Program-made: the position numbers and the translations under genes | The notes under the pieces: model-generated | The model's database searches: none | What the model saw: only the letters and a program-made list of their open reading frames with translations | What the model was told of the DNA's origin: nothing | Assembly (NCBI RefSeq): GCF_004570575.1 | Contig: NZ_SPPD01000003.1 | Coordinates: 1-64,000, forward strand | Reading direction: 5' to 3' | DNA length: 64,000 nucleotides | DNA from: Streptococcus cuniculi | Lineage (GTDB): Bacteria > Bacillota > Bacilli > Lactobacillales > Streptococcaceae | Part shown: positions 53,368-62,302 of the stretch, piece after piece | How positions within the stretch are numbered: position 1 is the stretch's first letter | How the letters are laid out: each line of letters starts with the position of its first letter

Positions 53368-54228
53368 TTAGACAGGGGTCTTCTTACTCCCCAAACACAG
53401 GTTCAACCCTTTTACAACGGCTAAATTTTTATGGTCAATAATCTCACTGTAACCAATGTCCAGCTGTTTGATTTGGTCTAAGTCTTCTTGGTCCAATTCA
53501 AAATCCCAAAGGGCTACATTTTCTTCCAAATGTACGGGATTTGTTGATTTGGGGATGACGCTATTGCCCATCTGCACACTCCACTTTAAAGCGATTTGAG
53601 CAATGGATTTCTGATGTTTTTTCGCGATATTTTCTAATACTGGATGCTGAAAGATATTTTTCATCCCTTCACAAAGCGGGCCCCAAGCCTGAACCTGAAT
53701 CCCGTAATCCTTCATCAGTTTCCTTAGGGATGCTTGATGAAAGAAAGGATGAAGCTCGATTTGATTTACTGCTGGAACAATTTTTGTATTTAAAATAAAA
53801 TCAAGCAAGCGATCTTCAGAGAAATTCGATACGCCAATAGCCTTAATTTTCCCTTGAGTATAAAGCTCCTCTAAGGCACGCCAAGATCCATAAACATCCC
53901 CCATCGGTTGATGAATCAAATACAGGTCAATGTAATCTGTTCCCAAGCGATTTAGGCTTGTTTCAAACTCCTTCATCGTTGCCTCATAGCCATCAGAATG
54001 AATCCAGACCTTGCTGGAAATAAAAAAATTCTCTCGAGCAATTCCTGAATCCTTAATGGCCTGCCCTAAATCTGCTTCATTACCATAGATACTAGCCGTA
54101 TCAAATAAGCGATACCCAGCCTCAATCGCCTGTTTGATGTAGGTTTGAGTCTCATCACCTTTCAGCTGAAACAGCCCCATCCCAACCTGTGGCATTTCTA
54201 TTCCATTATTTAATCTAATCTTATTCAT
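53368..54228 (-). CDS. Aldo/keto reductase (copy 1)
   Basis: 286 residues, AKR5-like. The tetrad is visible: Asp and Tyr in RLFDTASIYGNE, Lys in SSKVW, His in YLIHQP. NADPH-binding features are AIGVSNFS and VIPKSTNPVHLEEN. First gene of the left operon and divergent from the lysR gene. It would reduce an aldehyde or ketone in the cytosol. Confidence 0.93.
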   Translation of the reverse strand: MNKIRLNNGIEMPQVGMGLFQLKGDETQTYIKQAIEAGYRLFDTASIYGNEADLGQAIKDSGIARENFFISSKVWIHSDGYEATMKEFETSLNRLGTDYIDLYLIHQPMGDVYGSWRALEELYTQGKIKAIGVSNFSEDRLLDFILNTKIVPAVNQIELHPFFHQASLRKLMKDYGIQVQAWGPLCEGMKNIFQHPVLENIAKKHQKSIAQIALKWSVQMGNSVIPKSTNPVHLEENVALWDFELDQEDLDQIKQLDIGYSEIIDHKNLAVVKGLNLCLGSKKTPV

Positions 54229-54301
54229 ACAGCCACCTCCACTTGATGTCTCTATTTTACAAGTGCTTTAAAAAATAGTACAATAGCAATTAGTTAGACT
54301 G

Positions 54302-54320
54302 CTATTCATAAAGTGAATAG
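54302..54320. promoter_or_regulatory. LysR operator candidate, site 1
   Basis: CTATTCA-TAAAG-TGAATAG, a perfect 7-base inverted repeat that contains the LysR T-N11-A motif, between the divergent aldo/keto reductase and lysR genes. Related sites lie at 60391 and 62215. Confidence 0.65.
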
Positions 54321-54336
54321 TCACAAAGGAGAAGAT

Positions 54337-55164
54337 ATGATTAATTTACAGCACCTAGAACAATTGATTACGGTCGCTAAAGAAGGGACACTATCACGCG
54401 CAGCTGAAGTTTTGTTGATTTCACAGCCGTCTTTGACCCGTAATATGCGTCAGTTAGAAGACGACTTAGGCGTCCAGCTTTTCCAACGAAGCAAAAACAA
54501 ACTTTCCTTAACGGAAACTGGTAAATATACTGTTCAACAAGCAGAAGCTTTGCTCAACCATGAGCAGCAATTTTTGAAAAATATCCAACGTTTTTCTCTC
54601 CAAGCCACGACTTTATTTGGCGGCATCTCAGCTCCTGGTGTAGAATGGGAAGTGAGGAATCGTTTGGCAGAGCAGGACGTAGAACAAGAAGTCCATGTCG
54701 AGTTACACGATAATGACTCCCTACTAGAAGCCCTACTTAGTCAGAAATTCCAGTTTATCGTGACAGACTTTCCAATTGAGCATGACGATGTGCTGACAAC
54801 TGGATTCTTCAAAGAACAACTTTATATTTCCGTTCCACCTGCCCATCCCTATGCCATGCGTGAGGAAATTGCATTGGAAGATTTGGCAAACCTAACCATG
54901 CTCTTGCGGTCCGATTTGGGGATTTGGCAATCACTTGTGGATCAGCTAACACAAACCAAATTTATTGTCCAGACAGATTGGGAAGCCTTTGACGAACTGA
55001 TCTCTGCTTCTGCTTTGCCAAGCTTTTCAACCAATATCACTCAGGCCGCCTCAGACAATCCAACCCAACGTGTGCATGTCCCAATCGTAGATAAGGAAGC
55101 CACAAAAACCTTTTACATCTCAACTTTGAAAAAGAATAAAAGTGTATTAATGCAATTCACTTGA
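54337..55164 (+). CDS. LysR-family transcriptional regulator
   Basis: 275 residues from the ATG at 54337 (MINLQHLEQLITVAKEG), with AAGGAG 6 bases ahead; an upstream ATG lies inside the operator. The helix-turn-helix is GTLSRAAEVLLISQPSLTRN, followed by LEDDLGVQLFQRSKNKLSLT. The effector domain (about 90-275) is of the usual type. The only plus-strand gene of the island, divergent from aldo/keto reductase 1. Presumed regulator of both flanking operons. Confidence 0.9.
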   Translation: MINLQHLEQLITVAKEGTLSRAAEVLLISQPSLTRNMRQLEDDLGVQLFQRSKNKLSLTETGKYTVQQAEALLNHEQQFLKNIQRFSLQATTLFGGISAPGVEWEVRNRLAEQDVEQEVHVELHDNDSLLEALLSQKFQFIVTDFPIEHDDVLTTGFFKEQLYISVPPAHPYAMREEIALEDLANLTMLLRSDLGIWQSLVDQLTQTKFIVQTDWEAFDELISASALPSFSTNITQAASDNPTQRVHVPIVDKEATKTFYISTLKKNKSVLMQFT

Positions 55165-55173
55165 TAGTACAGA

Positions 55174-55209
55174 AAAAAGTATGGTTCCCTCGAAAGAACC
55201 ATACTTTTC
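55174..55209. terminator. Bidirectional terminator between lysR and the TMEM175-like gene
   Basis: Stem AAAAGTATGGTTC/GAACCATACTTTT with an 8-base loop, flanked by A and T runs. Confidence 0.85.
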
Positions 55210-55224
55210 TTTATTTGATAAGGA

Positions 55225-55803
55225 TTACTGCCTAATTGCTCTAGGTAAAACGATGACCAAGGCCGTAAACAGCACCGCCCACATCATGGCAGAAGGGAAG
55301 ACCGTCAAGGTCAAGACTAAACCTATTAGCTTTAGTGCAATATCAACTAGACCTGCCTTATCTAAAATGTTAAAACGGCTTGCTCCAACAGCATCAGGAT
55401 TTAGTTTATGCAATTCGTGATACATCCAGACGTTACAAGCTGTTACCAGAAGAACAATGACCCCATAGAAGGTTTGAGCAACTGAATTGTTAAAATCAGC
55501 CGAAACCAAGGCTGTGGTGTAGGGGAAAAAGGATGAAAAGAAGAGTAAGACAATCGAACTCCAAACCAAATTGGTGTTGATTTTATCAACCACATCCCAA
55601 CTACGATGCAGATTAACCCACATGGTTCCCAACCAGAAGAAAGAAATGGTGTAGGCGAAAAAATTGGTCCGCAAATCCCATAGAGCCTGCCAGCTAATCT
55701 GATCCGGCCGTTCTAATTCCAAAACTAAAATCGTCATGATAATCGCCAAGACGGCATCTGTAAAAGCGATTAAACGCTCTTTTGACATTAAATACATGTT
55801 CAC
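55225..55803 (-). CDS. TMEM175-like (DUF1211) potassium channel protein
   Basis: 192 residues with six predicted helices. The N-terminal RLIAFTDAVLAIIMTILVLEL is the TMEM175/DUF1211 signature (RxxxFSDAV, here with Thr for Ser). Bacterial members are potassium-selective leak channels of about 200 residues. It has no evident link to the neighbouring redox genes. Confidence 0.88.
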   Translation of the reverse strand: MNMYLMSKERLIAFTDAVLAIIMTILVLELERPDQISWQALWDLRTNFFAYTISFFWLGTMWVNLHRSWDVVDKINTNLVWSSIVLLFFSSFFPYTTALVSADFNNSVAQTFYGVIVLLVTACNVWMYHELHKLNPDAVGASRFNILDKAGLVDIALKLIGLVLTLTVFPSAMMWAVLFTALVIVLPRAIRQ

Positions 55804-55881
55804 TCCTCCTTAATAAAGAGTATTATACCAAAATTTATTTCTTGTGAGAATAAAGAGTTGTTCTCTCTTTCCATAGAAATC

Positions 55882-56514
55882 TTAATATCCTATCTCAGTA
55901 AGCCATTCAGCTACTTCTGAGCTTGTAGCTGATGAACTAAACCGTTGCCCTTCTTCCCAGTTGCCTGTTCCTGCCATCTCTGCTAGTAAATTTCCACTTT
56001 CCCCTAAATCAGAGCTAGTAGATGTCGCAAATGGAATGACTGTTTTTCCTGAAAAGTCATTTTCTTCAACGAAATCATTGATAGCCCAGGCAGCTTCTTG
56101 CCACCAAATAGGATAGCCAATAAAAATAACATCATAATCTGCCCAGTTTTCAGGAGTCACTACTTCCAAAGGCGTTTCCCGTTGGGACTCATTGAGATAC
56201 TCTTGGACGACACGACTACTTTCTTCTGTCCAATTCAAATCAGCCTCGCTATATGGATTCTGTGGTTTGATTTCAAATAGATTTCCACCTGTTTCAAAAG
56301 CGATATCTTGGGCAATCGTGGCTGTATTTCCAGAGGCGGAAAAATAAGCAACAAGAATTTTTTGACTATCATCTGCCGAACTGGCTTCTTGACTGGATTC
56401 TGCCGTTTGACTGCTAGCTGTCTCACTTGTTTGCGTACTCTGCTTACCACTGCTACATGCAACAAGGACAAAAACTGTCAAAAATCCTAGAAAAAATAAA
56501 CTTAGTTTCTTCAT
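55882..56514 (-). CDS. Flavodoxin lipoprotein (second operon)
   Basis: 210 residues. Signal peptide with lipobox LVACS (Cys about 20), a Ser/Thr/Gln-rich linker to about residue 50, then a flavodoxin domain: ILVAYFSASGNTATIAQDI (FMN phosphate loop SASGNT), IFIGYPIWWQEAAW and VIPFATSTSSDLG. Third exported flavodoxin in the island and the last gene of the right operon. Confidence 0.9.
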   Translation of the reverse strand: MKKLSLFFLGFLTVFVLVACSSGKQSTQTSETASSQTAESSQEASSADDSQKILVAYFSASGNTATIAQDIAFETGGNLFEIKPQNPYSEADLNWTEESSRVVQEYLNESQRETPLEVVTPENWADYDVIFIGYPIWWQEAAWAINDFVEENDFSGKTVIPFATSTSSDLGESGNLLAEMAGTGNWEEGQRFSSSATSSEVAEWLTEIGY

Positions 56515-56529
56515 GAACCTCTCCCTTCC

Positions 56530-56943
56530 TTACCTAGTTATCATACACTTGTAGTTCATTCCATACAAGCCGGCATAACGGCTCATGGTGTAGTTTCTCA
56601 TATCAAGAACTTCCTGCGTCGGAGCTGAGCCTTGAAAGATGAAATACAACACTTTTCCGATGAGCTGATCTTCGACACGATTATACTGTCGATCCAGGAA
56701 ATTCCGTACCAAACCATTGATGCTATGCCAATAGACTGGTGAGCCAATCACAATTGTATCTGCTTCAAATAGCTTTGCTAGCACCTCTTCAAATTGATCA
56801 TCTGAGAAATCTTGTCCGTAATCATAAATTTTATAATCTGCTAGATGAAGCGTTTCAAAAGATTGATCTCCTAATAATTTTTTGGCTAAAGCGACGGTAT
56901 TGCCATTTTTATTGGGACTACCGTTTATAAATAATGTTGTCAT
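56530..56943 (-). CDS. NAD(P)H-dependent FMN reductase/flavodoxin-like protein
   Basis: 137 residues, cytosolic. FMN-binding motif LFINGSPNKNGNTVALAKKL and the second loop VIGSPVYWHSINGLVRNFLDR. Short for the family (usually 170-200), since the C-terminal helix ends soon after GLYGMNYKCM. It could reduce or carry FMN inside the cell. Confidence 0.8.
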   Translation of the reverse strand: MTTLFINGSPNKNGNTVALAKKLLGDQSFETLHLADYKIYDYGQDFSDDQFEEVLAKLFEADTIVIGSPVYWHSINGLVRNFLDRQYNRVEDQLIGKVLYFIFQGSAPTQEVLDMRNYTMSRYAGLYGMNYKCMITR

Positions 56944-56978
56944 CCCACTTTCTCCTTATCTACCGCACTTTATACCTA

Positions 56979-57833
56979 TTAAAATGATTTTCCAACAAAG
57001 CTTGCCAAAAGTTCAACTATTTTAGCTTCGTAATGATCCGAGAAGACAGTTGTGTTCGTGTTAAGAGTCGCAATTTTGTCCATATCTTCTGCTGATAATT
57101 CAAAATCAAAGATGTCAAAGTTTTGACGGACACGTTCTGGATTGGCTGATTTTGAAAGGGAGACAATGCCACGTTGCAACTGCCAACGAAGCATAACTTG
57201 TGCTGTTGTTTTACTGTATTTTTCTGCAATTTCTTTTAAAACTGGATTATTAAAAACATCAAATTGCCCTTCAGCAAAAGCGCCCCAACTCTCTGTTTGC
57301 ACCCCTTTTGAGAGCATATAGGCTTGCTCATCTTCTTTTTGGTTGAAAACGTGGAGTTCAATCTGATTGACAGCTGGAGTAACTTCATTAAAGGCAGCAA
57401 GGTTAGCTAATTGATCTGGTTTAAAGTTTGAAACTCCAATCGCTTTGATTTTTCCTTCTTTATAAAGTTCTTCTAAGGCACGCCAAGCTCCGAAAATATC
57501 CCCAAATGGTTGATGTAAGAGATAGAGATCAACGTAGTCCAAATCTAATTTACGTAAGGATTCATTAAAAGCGTCTTTAGCAGCTTCATAGCTAAAGTCA
57601 GAAATCCAAAGTTTGGTTGTGATAAAGAGCTCCTCACGGGGAACACCTGAGGCCTTGATAGCTTTTCCGACCGCTTCTTCATTACCATAAGCTTGGGCGG
57701 TGTCAATCAAACGATAGCCCGTTTTAATCGCTTCTTCTACAACTGTCTGCGTTGTTTTGGCATCATGGATTTGGAAAACTCCAAATCCAACCATAGGCAT
57801 TTTGATTCCGTTATTAAGTATTGTGTATTGCAT
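56979..57833 (-). CDS. Aldo/keto reductase (copy 2)
   Basis: 284 residues. The tetrad residues are in RLIDTAQAYGNE (Asp, Tyr), TTKLW (Lys) and LLHQP (His). The end of the barrel has SLSKSANPERVRQN. It follows the YcjY-like hydrolase gene by 49 bases. A degenerate LysR-like half-site (TATTCAAATGGATA) is upstream. Confidence 0.93.
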   Translation of the reverse strand: MQYTILNNGIKMPMVGFGVFQIHDAKTTQTVVEEAIKTGYRLIDTAQAYGNEEAVGKAIKASGVPREELFITTKLWISDFSYEAAKDAFNESLRKLDLDYVDLYLLHQPFGDIFGAWRALEELYKEGKIKAIGVSNFKPDQLANLAAFNEVTPAVNQIELHVFNQKEDEQAYMLSKGVQTESWGAFAEGQFDVFNNPVLKEIAEKYSKTTAQVMLRWQLQRGIVSLSKSANPERVRQNFDIFDFELSAEDMDKIATLNTNTTVFSDHYEAKIVELLASFVGKSF

Positions 57834-57882
57834 TGTTTACCTCGTTTTTATCTATTTTCATTATTCAAATGGATAGTTAGGA

Positions 57883-58755
57883 TTAAATATTTTTTTCAAA
57901 AAAAGGTATGATTGCCTCAAAGGCGACATCTATAAAAGGATGGAGGTCGTACATGTCAAAGTGGCTTGCTTCAGGGACAACTACCCATTCTTTTACATCA
58001 CTCTTAGCTGCATCAAAGATTTCATGAGATGCTGGTTGGCTCCAGGCATTTTCAGCAGTAACAACCAAGTACGGTTTGGTCATATCTTTCATGATATTGG
58101 TCACATTGTAATTGATCAGCTCTAATTGACTCCAAGCCACAACTTGATTGCTCCATCGAGAACGGTTTCCACGAGCAGAATAGTAATATTGTGCCCCCTC
58201 TTCAAAGGCACGAGGTTGGAAATTAAGTGTAATTAGGTCACCTGTTCCGTTTTCATAAGCTTCTTTAGCTATCCTTACTTCCTCTTCTGGCAAGAAGAAT
58301 GATGTCATTGGCGAAGTTGAAATATCAGAAATAGCTGGCACGACTGCGGTAATAGCTTTTAAACGGCTATCTTTGACACCAGCAACAGACATATAAGAAC
58401 CTGACCCACACATGCCTAAACCACCAATACGGCTATTATCAACGTAAGGAAGGCTCTCAAGGAAGTCAATAGCCCCTTCGATATCTGATTGTTTGACATC
58501 AGGAAGCTCTTGCTGGCGTGGAAAACCTTGACTTTCGCCAAAATAAGCGCCATCAAATACCAAGGTAACGTAACCCGCTTCTGTAAGTGCATCGGCATAA
58601 ACGGCTTGAGCTTGTTCTTTTACGGAAAGCATTGGACCTGTTACAACAATTGCTGGGTAATTGGTATTCAAATCGAAGTTTGCAGGCAAGCGAAGGATAC
58701 CTGCGAGGCGGAGGTTTAATTCCTTGTTCAAAAAAACAACATTTTGTGTTTGCAT
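57883..58755 (-). CDS. YcjY/dienelactone-hydrolase-like alpha/beta hydrolase
   Basis: 290 residues, no signal peptide. It has VVTGPMLSVKEQAQAVYA, FDGAYFGESQG and the elbow GGLGMCGSGSY in which the nucleophile position appears to be Cys (as in dienelactone hydrolases) and not Ser; the catalytic His is in PEASHFDMYD. The family is poorly characterised. Confidence 0.82.
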   Translation of the reverse strand: MQTQNVVFLNKELNLRLAGILRLPANFDLNTNYPAIVVTGPMLSVKEQAQAVYADALTEAGYVTLVFDGAYFGESQGFPRQQELPDVKQSDIEGAIDFLESLPYVDNSRIGGLGMCGSGSYMSVAGVKDSRLKAITAVVPAISDISTSPMTSFFLPEEEVRIAKEAYENGTGDLITLNFQPRAFEEGAQYYYSARGNRSRWSNQVVAWSQLELINYNVTNIMKDMTKPYLVVTAENAWSQPASHEIFDAAKSDVKEWVVVPEASHFDMYDLHPFIDVAFEAIIPFFEKNI

Positions 58756-58789
58756 TATCAGTTCTCTCTTTCTTTAATGGGGTAGTTGC

Positions 58790-59427
58790 TTAGTAAAAGC
58801 TAGGCTTAGTAAAGGCAGTTCCTACTTCACCTAATCCCAAACTTTCACGATGGTAATCTTCTTTACCTGTTAGCAAATCAACCACAAATTGCGCTACCGA
58901 TTGTCTTGATACTTGAGCGGAAGTAAAGGGTTCACCTTTTCGAGTTATTTCTAAAGGAACTAACCCTTTATTATAAAGCCAAGTAATACGAAGAATAACA
59001 TAATCCAAGCTACTTGCTTCTATCCTATCAGCAAAGTCTCGGACAGGTGAGGTCCACATGATACCAGTGTTTTGCCGATACCATTTTTGAAAAGGACCAG
59101 TAATCTCTTGATAAATATCAGGAACACTTACAGCAATCAAACGATTGGCACCGGATTCTATGATCGTGTCTAGGGCAGTCTGTAAAATATCTAACCCTGA
59201 AACATAATTAAGATAGACGGCGTCAATACCATCTAGTGACTGCACTAATTGGTGCTTATCACTAAACTCACCATCTATCAGCTGAACTTGATCAGATGCT
59301 AAATCAGAAAGCTTAGTATGAGCATTTCTCGCATATAGAACCAACTGAAAATCTGTTTGTTCTAGCAAGTAATCTGTAACCATTCGTCCAATTTGGCCAG
59401 CAGCCCCTAAGATCAATACTTTTTCAT
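58790..59427 (-). pseudogene. NmrA-like NAD(P)-binding protein (copy 2), frameshifted at codon 2
   Basis: The RBS-linked ATG at 59427 (GTGAGG 8 bases upstream) is followed by five A (59420-59424). Six would give MKKVLILGAAGQIGRMVTD, but with five the frame stops at once. The rest is an intact 208-codon frame from a TTG at 59416: GAAGQIGR, LYARNAHTKL, ANRLIAVSVPDIYQE, ending AFTKPSFY. Homologous to 51821-52459. Expression would depend on the internal TTG or on slippage. Confidence 0.78.
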
Positions 59428-59449
59428 TCCGGCTACCTCACTTTTTCAC

Positions 59450-60310
59450 TTAGTCATTTGCATGAATATCATAAGCAGTCAAAAGGTATTCTCCTACACC
59501 TGGTGCATCTGGATCATGAGATCCTTTCCCCTTATCAAGTGCGCGAAGAGCAACCAATTCCTCATCGGTAAATTCAAAATCAAAAATATCTTTATTAGAA
59601 TTCATACGGATTTTTTTGGTTGACTTTGGCAAGACAACGATGCCCTCTTGGTTTGCAAAGCGTAAAATGATTTGACCTACGTCTTTGCCATACTTACTTG
59701 CAAGTTTTGTGATAGCTGGCTCTTCAAATAAATCTTTATTACCTTGACCAAGTGGTGCCCATGCTTCAATAGTAACATTATCTTTAGCAAGTAGGTTCCG
59801 TAATTCTTTTTGTTGGAAGTATGGGTTGAACTCAACTTGGTTGACAGCTGGGATAGTTGCAAAATTTGGAATAAATTGTTTCCAAAAGTTTGGTGTGAAG
59901 TTTGAAACACCGATGGATTTAATTTTACCAGCAGCTTTGGCTTCTTCAAGAGCTTTCCAAGCCTGCTCCACTTCCCCGTAAGGTTGATGAAGTAGATAGA
60001 GGTCAAGATAGTCAAGTCCCATTTTCTCTAGAGTCGCATCAATCGTTGACTTAGCAGTCTCATAGGCAAAATCCTGAATCCAGAGTTTACTGGTTACAAA
60101 GATTTCTTCACGTGGAATACCTGAATCCTTGATAGCCTGCCCAACTTCTTTCTCATTGAAATAGGCTTGAGCCGTATCGATATGACGGTAGCCAACTTCC
60201 AAAGCTTCTTTCACTGCTGTATAAGTTGAACCATCCGCTGGAATTTGGAATACTCCAAAGCCAATTGCAGGAATCTTGTTTCCATCGTTTAATGTGATTT
60301 GTTGTGTCAT
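59450..60310 (-). CDS. Aldo/keto reductase (copy 3)
   Basis: 286 residues. The tetrad residues are in RHIDTAQAYFNE, TSKLW and LLHQP, and VVLPKSTKKIRMNSN is near the NADPH site. Highly similar to copy 4 (both end GKGSHDP...PG.GE.LLTAY.IH). A promoter (TTGTAC, 18 bases, TATAAT) and LysR-like sites lie upstream. Confidence 0.93.
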   Translation of the reverse strand: MTQQITLNDGNKIPAIGFGVFQIPADGSTYTAVKEALEVGYRHIDTAQAYFNEKEVGQAIKDSGIPREEIFVTSKLWIQDFAYETAKSTIDATLEKMGLDYLDLYLLHQPYGEVEQAWKALEEAKAAGKIKSIGVSNFTPNFWKQFIPNFATIPAVNQVEFNPYFQQKELRNLLAKDNVTIEAWAPLGQGNKDLFEEPAITKLASKYGKDVGQIILRFANQEGIVVLPKSTKKIRMNSNKDIFDFEFTDEELVALRALDKGKGSHDPDAPGVGEYLLTAYDIHAND

Positions 60311-60359
60311 ATGTTTTTTCCTCTTTCTTATTTATGAATCTATTATATTTTTAAAAGAG

Positions 60360-60423
60360 TGAATAGTACAATACTTATTGTTTATTGCAGTATTCATTTT
60401 ACAAATACTGATAGACTATTCAT
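60360..60423. promoter_or_regulatory. LysR operator candidates, site 2 (aldo/keto reductase 3)
   Basis: TGAATA (60360-60365), TATTCA (60391-60396) and CTATTCA (60416-60422) half-sites lie upstream of the -10. GCAGTATT...AATACTG forms an inverted repeat. AATAGTACAATA is shared with the 54.28 kb region ahead of aldo/keto reductase 1. Confidence 0.5.
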
Positions 60424-60437
60424 CTGTGTCAGCTTTT

Positions 60438-61433
60438 TTAGTTCGTTTTGTCAAAAAACGTTGGGAGCATATTGTACAGATATTCTTGGACAGCAAGAAG
60501 GTCATGACTTGAACCTGTACTAATATGAAGTGACAGATTATCTTGAGAAAATGACTGTCGAGTCCACATTTCTTCCACCTGTGTCACGATTAAATCCTGA
60601 GCGAAGTCTTCTGTACCAGTTGCTGCGTAAATCTGATAATCAGATATATCGTAGCCACCTTCTGTCACTACTTGTTCAAATAAATCGACCGTAGCTTGAC
60701 TATTATCTCGTCCACCATAAACCTCAACTTCCCAACTATCACCACTCATTGGTCCAAAGTATTTTATTAAGTCCAAATTGTGCAGGAATTGTGACCAGGT
60801 CGTCACAGAGCCTCCCGAAAACCCTGCAAAAGCTCGATGATTACGACTAGCTTGTAAGTCAGATAAATCACCACTCCTTGCATAGGTATGGTAACGCTCT
60901 TCAATATAAGGGGCTAAATCATTCCGAAAATCATGATAGAAATTCCGAATTTCTGCTTCCGAACGACTGAAATCTTGAGGGACATTTTCTGCATCAAAGG
61001 TCGGTGTCACCACAATCAAAGGCTCTATATCACCATTTTCAATCATATGGTCTAAAATATTTTTCAAATCAGAATATTGGAAAAAATCTCCAGCAGTCAT
61101 CCTCCAACCATGCATCAGATACAGAATATTGTAGGAAGCCGATTCATCGTCCACATCATACCCTGGAGGAAGATAAACATAGGCTACTTTTTCAATATCT
61201 TGGTTAGCATCTGCATAATCTTTGCTATTATAAGTAACCTCTTCAATTGTTCCGCCATTTTCCATCTCCTCCAAATAGGACGGAGGCACATCTTGCGTTT
61301 CTTGCATTCGATTACTTGAATTATTGGCAGGTGTCTGCATTGTATCTTGTCTCGCTTGTAAATAAATCCAACTAGCTCCCGCTAATAGAAGGAATAATAG
61401 ACTAAGAAGCACTATAATTTTTTTATGTTTCAT
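60438..61433 (-). CDS. Membrane-anchored esterase (Fes/esterase D type)
   Basis: 331 residues from the ATG at 61433 (MKHKKIIVLLSLLFLLLAG). N-terminal membrane anchor, short linker, then an extracellular esterase domain with YNILYLMHGWRMTAGD, the nucleophile elbow FAGFSGGS, an Asp/Glu in ATGTEDFAQ and the catalytic His in TGSSHDLLAV. Intact homologue of the broken gene at 46748. It starts 16 bases after the SDR stop. Confidence 0.85.
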   Translation of the reverse strand: MKHKKIIVLLSLLFLLLAGASWIYLQARQDTMQTPANNSSNRMQETQDVPPSYLEEMENGGTIEEVTYNSKDYADANQDIEKVAYVYLPPGYDVDDESASYNILYLMHGWRMTAGDFFQYSDLKNILDHMIENGDIEPLIVVTPTFDAENVPQDFSRSEAEIRNFYHDFRNDLAPYIEERYHTYARSGDLSDLQASRNHRAFAGFSGGSVTTWSQFLHNLDLIKYFGPMSGDSWEVEVYGGRDNSQATVDLFEQVVTEGGYDISDYQIYAATGTEDFAQDLIVTQVEEMWTRQSFSQDNLSLHISTGSSHDLLAVQEYLYNMLPTFFDKTN

Positions 61434-61449
61434 TCCATTTCTACATTTC

Positions 61450-62137
61450 TTAGCTTGCCCCCTGTCCACCATCTACACCGTAAATAGCACCTGTCACAAA
61501 TGAGGCTTGTTCAGAACCTAGAAAGACTGCCAAATTTGCAACCTCTTCAGAACGACCAAATCGGTGCATAGGGATCAATTGAGAAATCGCCTGGTGCAAT
61601 AGCATTGACGCGGACACCATCATTTGCCAACTCCATGGCCCAGACACGTGTAAAGTTTTCGACAGCTGCCTTGGCACCAAGATACATAGACATATTTGGA
61701 CCACGGTGCTGAGCGCCAACCGTTGATAGGTTGATGATATTCGCTTTTGATTGAAGAATAAATGGCAAGGTTTGAATAGTGACATCCAATAAAGCACGCA
61801 CATCAAGAGCAAAGGCACGATCGTAATCTGCAATTGTCAATTCTTTAAGTGGTGTAACAGGTGCCCAACCAGCATTATTAACTAAAATATCCAAATGACC
61901 ATTAAAGTCTGATTGAATCGCTTCAGCGATTTTTGTCACATCTGCTGAATTCGTAATATCTGCTACTACATAACTAATTGTTTCATTGGCCTCAGAAACT
62001 TCTCTCAGAACTTCTTCACGACGTCCAGCGATAATCACTTTAGCTCCTTCTTTAGCGTAGCTTTCAGCAATCGCACGACCGATTCCTGATCCACCTCCTG
62101 TAACCAAGGCAACTTTGTTTTTAAATAATTGAGTCAT
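61450..62137 (-). pseudogene. Short-chain dehydrogenase/reductase, frameshifted
   Basis: Start ATG at 62137 (MTQLFKNKVALVTGGGSGIG) after AGAGAGAA. Classical SDR: NAD(P) motif TGGGSGIG, NNAGWAP, catalytic Ser in INLSTVG and YxxxK in MYLGAKAA. Near 61590 a one-base loss moves the frame. The C-terminus continues as ISQLIPMHRFGRSEEVANL and GAIYGVDGGQGAS to the stop at 61450. Intact length would be about 230-245 residues. The substrate-binding C-terminus is lost as read. Confidence 0.87.
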
Positions 62138-62214
62138 ATTTGTTCTCTCTTTCTTTTTGATGGTAAGTATATTCCTAATATTACGATTTGGAAAATACCA
62201 AAATTCTATGCCAG

Positions 62215-62230
62215 TATTCAAAAATGAATA
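62215..62230. promoter_or_regulatory. LysR operator candidate, site 3 (SDR)
   Basis: TATTCA-AAAA-TGAATA with flanking AG and GT, about 80 bases ahead of the SDR start. Same arms as site 1 with a spacer one base shorter. Confidence 0.55.
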
Positions 62231-62302
62231 GTCAAATTTCAAATTAAGTCATCAAAAAAGTCAGTTGACCCTTGTCTAACTGACTCTGAGAATATAAAGT
62301 TA

